From contig JAITMX010000172.1 in assembly GCA_031290775.1 (NCBI GenBank), positions 1 through 33,657 on the forward strand: a DNA stretch of 33,657 nucleotides, read 5' to 3'. Positions 25,797 through 33,541 of this stretch are shown piece by piece (position 1 is the stretch's first letter; the number at the start of each line of letters is the position of its first letter). The translations under genes were made by a program, and so were the position numbers. The stretch is from Eubacteriales Family XIII. Incertae Sedis bacterium. GTDB lineage: Bacteria > Bacillota > Clostridia > Peptostreptococcales > Anaerovoracaceae. The notes under the pieces were generated by a model that made no database searches, was not told where the DNA came from, and worked only from the letters and a program-made list of their open reading frames with translations.

Positions 25797-26954
25797 TCAA
25801 TAGTACGCTTCATCGCGCACCCACTCCAGGACAGCCTGCAGCTTGCCGATATCGATGCTCTTGATATCCATGATGCTCTTGTTGAATGTGAAATAGAAAT
25901 GCCCGCTCTTCATGCAGGTATCGCAGAGCCGTTTGGCCTCGTCGATACAGTCCTCTTTGCTGCGCGTGAGCGTGATCATCGGGTCGTAGAAGCCGCCGAA
26001 TACATGGTTCTTTCCGAATTTTTCCGTAAACGCGGCCGGATCGCCGTCGTCGACCCATCCGATGACGGAGGAAGGCAGTGTTTCAAGATAATCGAGATAG
26101 CGCGTCCAGTTGTTTTCGATAAACATGGAGCTGCGCACGCCCAATTTTTCCGCATCCAATACCACCTGTTTCAGCGACGGCCAATAGAGCCTGTCAAAAC
26201 TCTTTTGGTTGAGATACGGGGCAAAATGCAGCGGGATGAAACAGTAGCGGCCATCCTTTGCCTCGCCGGGCGCGGCAAGCCGCACCATATATGGCACGAG
26301 GGCATTGACGGCGGCCTCGACTTTGTCCGGGCAGCGGAAAATATCTCCCATGACCCCATTCATGCCGCGCAGCTGGTCGCCGATGAAATCAAAGGGGGCG
26401 ACCGTCGTCGGGCCCGCGATCGTGCCCGACGCGTAGCCAAAGCGTTCAATCATGCGCACATAGATTGCCGTATGGTCTGCAAGCTGCCTTTTGTACTCGC
26501 TGAACGCCTTTGCCAAAGTGATGCTGTTCGCGATCGGGTCGCCGCCCAGCTCCGAGCACACGCGCGGCACATATTTTTCGAGGATCGTCTTGTACGGCGA
26601 CGCCGTAAACTCGCCGTACTCCTCCGCATCCATGAATTCAAAGCCCGAATACTGGACGGCCCCGTTCGACCCGAGCAACCAATTTTTTGAGCCGAGGATG
26701 TCGTAGACGGGCGGATACCTGAGATTGACGGAAGGCAGCGAGTCCGAGTAGAATGTCTCGCATATCTTCATATGCGCTTTTTCCGCAAGCGGGAGATCGT
26801 AATGGCAGTCGAGCAAGCGCGAATCAGTCAGCCCGACTGCGGCTTCCAATGTGAAAAGCGTAAATACGGGCACTCGTTTCGGCGTTTTCAAAGCCAACAA
26901 ATCGCTGCGGTTTCGATCCCTCTCATCAAACAGGGCCAATGTCTTTTCATCCAA
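25797..26954 (-). CDS. UroD-fold (MtaA/CmuA-like) protein without the usual zinc ligands
   Basis: This 385-residue TIM-barrel protein belongs to the uroporphyrinogen decarboxylase superfamily, which includes cobamide-dependent methyltransferases. Supporting segments are GTIAGPTTVAPFDFIGDQLRG, then FRCPDKVEAAVNALVPYM, YWPSLKQVVLDAEKLGV and the late VFGGFYDPMITLTRSKEDCIDEAKRLCD. Where MtaA-type enzymes carry the HxC zinc motif, this protein reads FIENN (about residues 278-282). The late cysteine of that family is also missing (GHFYFTFNKSIM). It is therefore unlikely to be a standard zinc thiol methyltransferase; it is also not true HemE in context. The start is TTG 26954, set by a stop three codons upstream and a strong ribosome site. 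No corrinoid protein gene is in the window. Its reaction is unknown. Confidence 0.8.
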   Translation of the reverse strand: MDEKTLALFDERDRNRSDLLALKTPKRVPVFTLFTLEAAVGLTDSRLLDCHYDLPLAEKAHMKICETFYSDSLPSVNLRYPPVYDILGSKNWLLGSNGAVQYSGFEFMDAEEYGEFTASPYKTILEKYVPRVCSELGGDPIANSITLAKAFSEYKRQLADHTAIYVRMIERFGYASGTIAGPTTVAPFDFIGDQLRGMNGVMGDIFRCPDKVEAAVNALVPYMVRLAAPGEAKDGRYCFIPLHFAPYLNQKSFDRLYWPSLKQVVLDAEKLGVRSSMFIENNWTRYLDYLETLPSSVIGWVDDGDPAAFTEKFGKNHVFGGFYDPMITLTRSKEDCIDEAKRLCDTCMKSGHFYFTFNKSIMDIKSIDIGKLQAVLEWVRDEAYY

Positions 26955-26959
26955 TATGA

Positions 26960-26967
26960 ATCACCTC
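26960..26967 (-). promoter_or_regulatory. Ribosome site deciding the TTG start of the UroD-fold gene
   Basis: GAGGTGAT (26967 to 26960, - strand) is complementary to the 16S anti-Shine-Dalgarno over eight bases. It lies 5 bases before TTG 26954. The frame has TGA at 26963-26961, overlapping this site, so no earlier start is possible. The nearest ATG (26950) is in another frame. Confidence 0.75.
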
Positions 26968-26986
26968 TTTCCTTGCGTGGCAAGCA

Positions 26987-28249
26987 TTATGCTTGCGCCT
27001 GCTTCGCTTTGGCAATCGCTGCCTGCTGCTTGGAATACAGATTTGTGCGCTTGACGATGGTTTCAAAATCTTTCAGCGTCGTAAAGCGCGGGTATTCGCA
27101 GATTCCGGCCGGCGTGTTGATTTGGAGGGCAAGCTGCGTGATCGGATGGTCGAGAATCTTTTGCAGAGGCTCGCCGTCATTATAGCCCCATTCCTCAAAA
27201 GACATATCCTTTGCGATATGCAGATCGCTGTTGAGCTCGACGACCCAGTCGATGAAGTATTGCACGTCAAACTCTTCGGCGCTCACGTTTTCTTTTGTCA
27301 GGGCGTTGTAGGCCTGCAGGTAGAGCTCTTTCGCGGCGAGCCCGTTGTACTCGATGACGGCCGGCGTCACCATGGCGCAAGCGTCGCCGTGCGGCAAGTG
27401 GAAAGGGGCTTCGCCGATCGGGTGCGTGAGCACGTGGATTTGGCCGATGCCGGACTGTCCGAGCGAAAAGCCCGCGTACATGCAAGCGAGGCTCATCTTG
27501 TTTGCGTTCGCCTTGTCGGACGGATTTGAGACAAAGCCGCGGATGCATTCGCCGATGAGCTCAAGCGCCCGCAGGGAGTGCGTCTTTGTGAAGTCGTTTG
27601 CGTTGCGGTTTGTCAGGGACTCAAGCGCGTGCGTGAACGCGTCCATGCTTGTGGCGGCCGCGACGGAAAACGGCAGGCCCGCGAGCAGATCCGGGTCCAT
27701 GAGCGAATAGCCGGGCAGGATGCTGTCATGCGCGACGACGAGCTTGATGTCGTTTTCGTCGCTGATGACGGCATTGACGCAGACATCCGCGCCGGTTCCG
27801 GCCGTCGTGGGGATTGCGATGAGCGCGGGCATTTTGTGGCCAAATTTTTGGTCGCGCGTGATTTTGTCGATCGTGAAGTCCATGACCTTGTGGTCGGACA
27901 GGCCTACGATGACGACGCCCTTGGCCGTGTCGATCGTGCTGCCGCCGCCGACCGCGACGACGACGTCCGCGCCGCCAAACTCCCTATAGGCCGGGATGGC
28001 CTCTTGTTCGATCGTCAGCACTTCGGGATTGGGCCGCACATTTGTGAAAACGATATACTCGGCGCCGGCCTTCTTGATCGAGTCTTCGATTGGTTTGGCG
28101 ACCCCGGTTTTGTACAGGACGGGGTCTGTGATGAGCATGACGCGTTTCCAGCCTTCTTGCTCCAAAATCTCGGGCAGCTTGCCTGACGCGCCGGTGCCTT
28201 GGTACAAATGCTGTCTGATTCCGAAATCCATCATTTCAATTTTTGGCAT
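26987..28249 (-). CDS. Iron-containing alcohol dehydrogenase
   Basis: This 420-residue group III (Fe-type) alcohol dehydrogenase should interconvert an alcohol and an aldehyde or ketone with NAD(P). The cofactor site is VVVAVGGGSTIDTAKGVVI (about residues 95-113), followed by ALIAIPTTAGTGADVCVNAVI. Metal ligands are expected in LMDPDLLAGL (Asp), SMDAFTHALES (His) and the late IHVLTHPIGEAPFHLPHGDACA (two His), all present. It is about 30 residues longer than usual at the C terminus, which ends in a Lys/Ala/Gln-rich tail. ATG 28249 has GAGGTGAC closely upstream. It lies third in the five-gene operon, between the FAD oxidoreductase and the UroD-fold protein. The likely product aldehyde could be used by one of the two aldehyde dehydrogenases. 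Confidence 0.92.
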   Translation of the reverse strand: MPKIEMMDFGIRQHLYQGTGASGKLPEILEQEGWKRVMLITDPVLYKTGVAKPIEDSIKKAGAEYIVFTNVRPNPEVLTIEQEAIPAYREFGGADVVVAVGGGSTIDTAKGVVIVGLSDHKVMDFTIDKITRDQKFGHKMPALIAIPTTAGTGADVCVNAVISDENDIKLVVAHDSILPGYSLMDPDLLAGLPFSVAAATSMDAFTHALESLTNRNANDFTKTHSLRALELIGECIRGFVSNPSDKANANKMSLACMYAGFSLGQSGIGQIHVLTHPIGEAPFHLPHGDACAMVTPAVIEYNGLAAKELYLQAYNALTKENVSAEEFDVQYFIDWVVELNSDLHIAKDMSFEEWGYNDGEPLQKILDHPITQLALQINTPAGICEYPRFTTLKDFETIVKRTNLYSKQQAAIAKAKQAQA

Positions 28250-28267
28250 TTTGTCACCTCTCGTTAT

Positions 28268-29791
28268 TTAGTCTTCTTCGCGATGGCCGACTTTTTCGAT
28301 TGTGTCAGGATCCTGCAGATACAGGATCGCGCCTTGTTCGACCAAGACCTTTTGAAGCTCCTCGTGGTCGTTTTCGAGATCGCGCGGCGTCTTGCCTGTC
28401 TTGGCGCAGATTGCCGCCGCCACGCCGGCCGCCTGGCCGGTGACCATCGTCTGTTGGATGTAGCGCAGGTAAACGGCGCTGTCGGCCGAGACATGCTTGC
28501 CCGCCGCGAGCAGGTTTTCGACCTTTTGCGGCACGAGGATGCGGTAGGGCAGGTCATAGGAACCATGGTGATGCGGCCATTTTTCGAGCGTCTTGCCGCT
28601 CTTGATCACATTCAGCGTGTCCATGCTCGCGACGTGCTGGCTGTCCGCGATGAAGTTGCTCTTGCCGATGACGTCCGGATGCAGCCGCGCCTCGATGACG
28701 TCTTCGCGCCTGAAAGTATAGTCGCCCACGATCCGGGGGCCTTCGCGCAGGCGCAATTCGGTCGCGACTTTCGTGATGTAGGAGTTTTCAAATCCCGGCA
28801 CATAATTTTTGAAGAAACGCCACGCGATTTTGTTTTGGCGCCGGCACTCGCGGATTGCGTGCGTGATATGCCACGCGCTCGTTGGGGGGCAGTCGCTGAC
28901 CTGCGAGCTGTGCTGCAGGTGCGCGACGATATGCGCGCCTTCCTTTGGCGTGAAAAAGACGCCCGCCCCCGAGTGGGGGTGCCAGTCGCCGTTTTCAAGC
29001 GCCGCGTCGCGGAGCTCGTAAAAGCCAACAATCTCGCCGACCTGCTTGATATCGGTCAGGTTTGCGTAAAATTCGCGAATCCGTTCCTTTGTGTTGCCGA
29101 CCGAATCGTTTTGGATCTCGCGCCAACTGAATTGCTTTGGATTGTGGCGCACATACATCAGGAAGCGGTCCCAGTCGACGCCGTCGACGGAAAACGCGAG
29201 CGAATGGGGCGGGAAGCCCTCCTCGTCGAGCATGACGGTCTCTACGCCGGCTTTGGCCGACAGATAGGCTTCGCCCGTGCAGTCGATGACGACTTTGCCG
29301 CGGATTTCCACGCGGCCGTCCGCATTCTCGACGACGACGCCTTTGATCGTGTCGCCGTCCATGACCGCATCCACCACGAGCGTGTCAAGCAGCAGATCGA
29401 CATTTTCCTCGTCCATCATGTCAAAGACAAGCTGCGTCCACCAGTCGGGGTCAACGTAAGCAAAAGTGTAGCCGGAATTGGCGCGCACTTCGGGGAGATA
29501 GTGCGGAAGCGCGTGCCCGGTTTCAAAAAGTTTGCGGTAGGTTTCCCAGGCAAAGCCGCCTACGTCGCGCTGCCCGCGCGAATTGCGCAGGAAAGCGTAG
29601 CAAAACCCGGCCGGGCCGCTGACGGAAAACTGCCCGCCGAGGCAGCCTGTCCGCTCGATCAAAAGCACTTTGGCGCCCGCGCGCGCGGCCGCGATCGCCG
29701 CCGGTATGCCCGAGGTGCCGCCGCCCGCGACGATGACGTCGTACAGCCGCCCGTAATCGCCGTAATCTTCTTTTCTGCCTACAACTCCCAT
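28268..29791 (-). CDS. FAD-dependent oxidoreductase (FAD_oxidored family)
   Basis: This is a 507-residue flavoprotein. The N-terminal Rossmann loop YDVIVAGGGTSGIPAAIAAA, then the strand-end acid in VLLIERTGCLGGQ, binds the FAD ADP moiety. KVVIDCTGEAYLSAKAG is the second FAD motif, and LLAAGKHVSADSAVYLRYIQQTMVTGQAAGVAAAI closes the cofactor site. These fit the PF12831-type family of FAD oxidoreductases, whose substrates are mostly unknown. A Cys at GFCYAF, near the flavin region, is notable. ATG 29791 is chosen (AAGGAG 8 bases upstream) over a frame open 19 codons further. It is the second gene of the operon, 95 bases after the UGSC-like gene. It probably oxidises or reduces the pathway substrate, but nothing fixes the reaction. 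Confidence 0.87.
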   Translation of the reverse strand: MGVVGRKEDYGDYGRLYDVIVAGGGTSGIPAAIAAARAGAKVLLIERTGCLGGQFSVSGPAGFCYAFLRNSRGQRDVGGFAWETYRKLFETGHALPHYLPEVRANSGYTFAYVDPDWWTQLVFDMMDEENVDLLLDTLVVDAVMDGDTIKGVVVENADGRVEIRGKVVIDCTGEAYLSAKAGVETVMLDEEGFPPHSLAFSVDGVDWDRFLMYVRHNPKQFSWREIQNDSVGNTKERIREFYANLTDIKQVGEIVGFYELRDAALENGDWHPHSGAGVFFTPKEGAHIVAHLQHSSQVSDCPPTSAWHITHAIRECRRQNKIAWRFFKNYVPGFENSYITKVATELRLREGPRIVGDYTFRREDVIEARLHPDVIGKSNFIADSQHVASMDTLNVIKSGKTLEKWPHHHGSYDLPYRILVPQKVENLLAAGKHVSADSAVYLRYIQQTMVTGQAAGVAAAICAKTGKTPRDLENDHEELQKVLVEQGAILYLQDPDTIEKVGHREED

Positions 29792-29886
29792 TGAAAAAAC
29801 TCCTTTCTTGTGCGCTTTTCGCGCCGGCGATCCGATAAAAACAGACAAGCGCTTTTGAAAAAAACGCCTGCCCTTTCCGTTGAAAC

Positions 29887-31593
29887 TTATTTGGCCTTAA
29901 AATCTTCGATGCTCTTTGCAATCGTCCCATCCGCAAGCGCGACCGGCTCCACGATGCCTTCGCTGTGCAGCGCCCACGGCAGGATGACGCCGGAGTGCCC
30001 GCCGCGGCCGCCGATCGTGACAATCTCGACATCCTTGGGGAAACGCGTGACCGGCATCGGGTGCTTGTTGGCAAAGCTCGCCGGGCGCACGGGCACGAGG
30101 CCGCGATCCCGCACCATCGGCACCTGATGGTAGACATAGGTGTGGATGTGCTCCTGGATCATTTCTTTCGTATAGCCGGCTTTCTTGAGCATCATCGCGT
30201 GGTCGGGCGTGAGGCAGATGACCATCGGGCCCGGCATATACGCGTTGTTGCTTCCGAGCGTCGTGCAGCAGGCCGTAATCGTGTCGAGCAAGTCATAGCC
30301 GTCGAGCGACAGGAAGTCGATGATGTCATGGAGCGGCTCGGCTTTGAGGACGTAGACCGTCGTCGTGCCCTTGTCGAAATGGTCTTCGTTGATCATATTC
30401 CACTGGGCGAGATCGGGCTCCTCCGCGAAGCAGAATGTGAACTCCGCCTGGCTCGCGATGCAGTCGAGGTCGCAGATGCCGGGGACGCTGCGGAAGACGT
30501 TCATGATGATGAGGTTGAGCGCGCGCCCGATCGTGGCGTTTTGCGGCCAGCCCGGGCCTTGGCAGCCCTGTTTGCCCGAGATGCCGATCTCCTGCGCGAT
30601 CGGGCCGGAGACGATGACGAGCGTGCCGCCCGGGTGTGAGGTCGTGACGCTCTGGTTGAGATTGTAGAGTTTGTTGTTCATCGCTTTGCACGCGGCGATG
30701 ATGATGGGCATGGCGTTGGGCTTGCAGCCTGCCATGACCGCCGCGATGGCCGCGTCCTTCACGGTGACTTCTTTGCCCGACGGCCCCGATGGGTTGCAGA
30801 GCCTGTAGCCTTCCGGGAAAGGCGCATAGGCCAGCATCTTTTCATAACGCGCGCGCGTCGGCGGGATGATGGGCAGCCCGTCGCTGATGTGCTCGGCGTT
30901 GAAGTAGTCGCAGACTTCCTCAAGATAGGCGCCCGGCTCAAGCAGCGCGCTTTCGTCGGCCTCGAGGACAAAAGGCAGCAGCCCGTCCTCCCGCGGCGGC
31001 ACTTTGTCCATCTTGAAGTCGATGTGCGCGAGCTTCGCAAGCGCGTCGCCGTTTGACGTCAGGGAGCCGATGATGTAATCCCACTGTTTGTCGACTTCGG
31101 CGGCGACTTCAAAGGCCGTGCTCGCCTGATAGACATCGAGCGAGCAGAGGCAGAGCTGGCCCGCGCGGTAGACGCCGACGCCCTCCGTGATGCCCGATCC
31201 GGGAGGGGCCGTCATATAGACGGCGGGGACTCCGAGCTTTTCGAGCTCGATCGTGAGGACGGTCGTGGACGAGGACGTGCCCATATCGCCAAAGGCCGTG
31301 ATTGCCGCGACGGGCTCTTCCTTGGCCAGCATGGCCGCGTAGTCCGCCAGCATTTTGGCGTCTTTGCCGCGCACCGTTTCCGTGTACTCGACCCAGTTTG
31401 TGGCGCCGATCTCGGCGAGGCGCTCCTTGATGCGGTCAAAGACCGTCATGTAATTGACAAAGCCCAGCTTCGTGTTGTTGTAAAACAGGATTTTGCCTTT
31501 TTTCAATTCGTCTAATGAGGGACGGTGCGCCAGCGTAATCGTCTGGCGATCTTGGATACCGCGCGGATCCAGCAGAGCATTGAGTTTTGCCAT
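29887..31593 (-). CDS. UGSC-like two-domain protein with degenerate redox motif
   Basis: This 568-residue protein seems to join two modules. Residues 1 to about 210 resemble the UGSC (seleno)protein family. The segment AAITAFGDMGTSSSTTVLTIE, ending LEKLGVPAVYMTAP, is in the place of the U/C-G-S-C redox motif, but here reads MGTS (residues 104-107), so neither Sec nor Cys is present. Residues of about 224-568 form a second domain beginning LEEVCDYFNAEHISDGLPIIPPTRARYEKML. The DGLPIIPPT element is often seen in proteins linked to UGSC genes, as I recall. No signal peptide or membrane segment is evident. ATG 31593 is chosen because AAGGAG lies about 9 bases upstream; the frame runs open to 31794 only through intergenic sequence. 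It is the first gene of the catabolic operon. Function unknown. Confidence 0.7.
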   Translation of the reverse strand: MAKLNALLDPRGIQDRQTITLAHRPSLDELKKGKILFYNNTKLGFVNYMTVFDRIKERLAEIGATNWVEYTETVRGKDAKMLADYAAMLAKEEPVAAITAFGDMGTSSSTTVLTIELEKLGVPAVYMTAPPGSGITEGVGVYRAGQLCLCSLDVYQASTAFEVAAEVDKQWDYIIGSLTSNGDALAKLAHIDFKMDKVPPREDGLLPFVLEADESALLEPGAYLEEVCDYFNAEHISDGLPIIPPTRARYEKMLAYAPFPEGYRLCNPSGPSGKEVTVKDAAIAAVMAGCKPNAMPIIIAACKAMNNKLYNLNQSVTTSHPGGTLVIVSGPIAQEIGISGKQGCQGPGWPQNATIGRALNLIIMNVFRSVPGICDLDCIASQAEFTFCFAEEPDLAQWNMINEDHFDKGTTTVYVLKAEPLHDIIDFLSLDGYDLLDTITACCTTLGSNNAYMPGPMVICLTPDHAMMLKKAGYTKEMIQEHIHTYVYHQVPMVRDRGLVPVRPASFANKHPMPVTRFPKDVEIVTIGGRGGHSGVILPWALHSEGIVEPVALADGTIAKSIEDFKAK

Positions 31594-31672
31594 ATTCAAC
31601 TTCTCCTTCTTTCGCTCAACCATATTTTGCGCACTTTGAAACCGCGCACAGACTATAAACATATATAATGCC

Positions 31673-31701
31673 ATTTTCGTGAACACGGGCCAAACTGTCA
31701 A
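31673..31701 (-). promoter_or_regulatory. Promoter of the UGSC/FAD/ADH/UroD operon
   Basis: On the - strand a perfect TTGACA (31701 to 31696) is followed after 17 bases by GAAAAT (31678 to 31673), which matches the -10 consensus at 4 of 6 positions. The start point would be near 31666, giving a 5' leader of about 73 bases. The weak -10 suggests dependence on an activator. Confidence 0.5.
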
Positions 31702-31729
31702 TGGCAATCGGGGATTTGTCATTTTTAAG

Positions 31730-31749
31730 CGATTGACATTCGATTGACA
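31730..31749. promoter_or_regulatory. Tandem operator-like repeats upstream of the catabolic operon promoter
   Basis: CGATTGACA occurs at 31730-31738 and again at 31741-31749, an 11-base period, so both face the same side of the helix. Related half-sites lie nearby: TGTCAAT (31696-31702) and CAATCG (31705-31710). The tandem pair lies roughly 64-83 bases upstream of the predicted start point, a usual place for an activator. The neighbouring helix-turn-helix protein is the obvious candidate. Confidence 0.5.
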
Positions 31750-31783
31750 CTTGCCGCCCGCAAGCCGATAAGGGGGGCGGCCG

Positions 31784-33280
31784 TCACGCGTCAAGCAGGA
31801 GCTGCACTTGCTGCCGGATATATTCCTTGTTTTTCAAAAGCGGCGGGATTCCGTTCCAAACGGATTTGATGTGCTCCATGACAGCGACCACAAAAATCAT
31901 TTCGCGCAGGACGAGGACAAAAGGGCGTTCCGATTTTGTGCCGATGAACTGCACGCCCGTGTTTTCCTGCGCCATGACAAGGATGTCTTCAAACGCGTCC
32001 GTCTCCCCCCCGCCGATCATTCCGGTTTCGATCGTGTCGATATCAAGCATCAGGCCAAACGTTTCGCGGATGACCTCGCGGTAGACCTCGTTGCTGACGG
32101 AGATTCTGCGCCCGATCAGGTAGGTCAGGATGTGCAATTCGACCTCATCCTGGGAAAGGCTCTGTTTGAGCGCCCGGAGGTTGAAGATGTACCGGTTGCG
32201 GGTGCTGATGCTGATCCGCGAAAAGCGGGCGTACATTTCGCGGTATTTGGCGATCTCGTCTGCGGCGAGCCCGTTTTGCATGAGGATGCTGCCGGTGAGC
32301 CCGTCCGACATCGGGACATAGAGCAGGGCCGGCCCATGGAAGTAGCGCGTGTTGCGCATGGAGATCATGCCGGAAAACTCGTTGAGGTATTGCTTGCCGG
32401 AGTCGACATAGTACCGCTTGAATACCGGCCGTGCGCGGTTGAGGTTTTCCTGGATGATTTTTTCGATGTTGGACAAGACGTGCCGGTCGTTTGTGATCCA
32501 TGTGTCGAGCCGTTTTGTATAGGTCCGCGATGACGCGCCGATCAGCGCAAGATGCCCGGGTATCAATATGTACGTATAGACGACGGGGTCGTCGACATAG
32601 TTGGGTATGAAATAATCGACCGTGTGGCCGGTCAGATGGATGGGGAGCCATTTGATGAAAGATTTGGCCATTTCCTCGTAGCTTCGGTTGACGGGGTGGA
32701 CGATCTTGACGATATGCCCGGTCTTTGCGACGATGCGCATATATTTCTCCGACCAAGTCTCCGAGAAGGCTTCGTCTTCGTAAAACCACGCGCCGTCCTC
32801 GGCGGAAAAAGAGATGAGCTCGAGCGACTCCGTTTGCCGCAGGGCGTAGTCGTTGAAGAAATCGATCGCCGCCCTGCGCCCGCTGTTTTTGCGGAAGTGG
32901 TAGGAGATTGCGACATCTACGTCGGGGTTGTTTTCCAGTGGGGCAAAAATATCGTCCCGGCTGCCCGCGTCTGTATCCGCAAGCCATTTTTTCAAGTATA
33001 CGGCGATCTCCGCTTCGGGCGCGCCGGCAATCTCTTTGTAATACGCGGAGAGGAGTTTTTTGATTTTTGAAAAATTGTCCGGCCGGCCGATCGAGAGAAA
33101 ATAATCCGCGATCTTCTCGGCCGAAGCGGAGCCGGCCTTGAGCGCGCGTTTGCCGTTGCGCCATTTGCTGATCAGCGCCTCGTCTACATGAATGATCTTG
33201 GACAAATCTTTCCCTGAAACCTCAAAGGCTTTCAGAAGCAGATCCAGCCGCCCGCGGGCATTCCATTCCTTGTCGTTCAT
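31784..33280 (-). CDS. Helix-turn-helix regulator with large unrecognised domain
   Basis: This is a 498-residue soluble protein. Residues of about 8-65 form an XRE-like DNA-binding domain (RLDLLLKAFEVSGKDLSKII, then VDEALISKWRNGKRALK). The remaining 430 residues match no domain I recognise. They include IDFFNDYALRQTESLELISFS, the segment HTVDYFIPNYVDDPVVYTYI, and YFHGPALLYVPMSDGL, and may form a ligand-sensing or interaction domain. The gene lies directly upstream of the UGSC operon on the same strand with a 190-base gap, and probably controls it. The ATG has no Shine-Dalgarno, and a consensus promoter ends 6 bases before it, predicting a leaderless transcript. It is much larger than normal XRE regulators. 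Function as a transcription factor is inferred from the N-terminal domain and position. Confidence 0.75.
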   Translation of the reverse strand: MNDKEWNARGRLDLLLKAFEVSGKDLSKIIHVDEALISKWRNGKRALKAGSASAEKIADYFLSIGRPDNFSKIKKLLSAYYKEIAGAPEAEIAVYLKKWLADTDAGSRDDIFAPLENNPDVDVAISYHFRKNSGRRAAIDFFNDYALRQTESLELISFSAEDGAWFYEDEAFSETWSEKYMRIVAKTGHIVKIVHPVNRSYEEMAKSFIKWLPIHLTGHTVDYFIPNYVDDPVVYTYILIPGHLALIGASSRTYTKRLDTWITNDRHVLSNIEKIIQENLNRARPVFKRYYVDSGKQYLNEFSGMISMRNTRYFHGPALLYVPMSDGLTGSILMQNGLAADEIAKYREMYARFSRISISTRNRYIFNLRALKQSLSQDEVELHILTYLIGRRISVSNEVYREVIRETFGLMLDIDTIETGMIGGGETDAFEDILVMAQENTGVQFIGTKSERPFVLVLREMIFVVAVMEHIKSVWNGIPPLLKNKEYIRQQVQLLLDA

Positions 33281-33286
33281 GAAACG

Positions 33287-33316
33287 ATTGTACCATTATC
33301 AAAATGGCACTGTCAA
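33287..33316 (-). promoter_or_regulatory. Consensus promoter giving a leaderless regulator mRNA
   Basis: On the - strand a perfect TTGACA (33316 to 33311), an 18-base spacer and TACAAT (33292 to 33287) preceded by TGG form a near-consensus sigma-A promoter. Only 6 bases separate the -10 from ATG 33280, so position +1 falls on the A of the start codon. Confidence 0.75.
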
Positions 33317-33338
33317 AATACGAGTCAAAAAATACGAG
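33316..33338. promoter_or_regulatory. Direct repeats abutting the regulator -35 box
   Basis: AAATACGAG occurs at 33316-33324 and 33330-33338, a 14-base period, directly upstream of the TTGACA of the regulator gene. The position suits an activator or autoregulatory site. No binding protein can be named. Confidence 0.35.
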
Positions 33339-33365
33339 CCGTCAGAACCGTCGGGTCGGACAGGA

Positions 33366-33541
33366 CAAACGCATCAATTTTTATCCGATGTTGTTGTACC
33401 TGTTGTCATTCCGGGCTTGACCCGGAATCCAGATGATTTAGATGTCACCAAAAGTGATTAGAAACTGGATTCCGGCTCGTAGGCCGGAATGACTGTATTA
33501 TCAATCGATTTTCTTATACTGCCAATAAATTGATGCGTTTG
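33366..33541. repeat. Composite repeat with perfect 15-base inverted ends
   Basis: CAAACGCATCAATTT at 33366-33380 returns in perfect inverse as AAATTGATGCGTTTG at 33527-33541. The 146 bases between hold a second palindromic repeat (33405-33493) and no gene. The arrangement looks like a miniature transposable element with another repeat inside it. Its right end overlaps the left end of the next repeat. Confidence 0.6.
33405..33493. repeat. REP-like double-hairpin repeat (GTCATTCCGG type)
   Basis: GTCATTCCGG opens and CCGGAATGAC closes this element, with CCGGAATCCAG (33422-33432) and CTGGATTCCGG (33465-33475) as inner inverse partners. It can fold as two small hairpins or one long stem. GTCATTCCGGGCTTGACCCG-type repeats are common dispersed elements in many unrelated bacterial genomes. 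Confidence 0.75.

Noticed and set aside
31594-31794. N-terminal extension of the UGSC-like protein from 31794
   Set aside because: The extra frame runs over promoter and operator-like sequence, and ATG 31593 has a good ribosome site.
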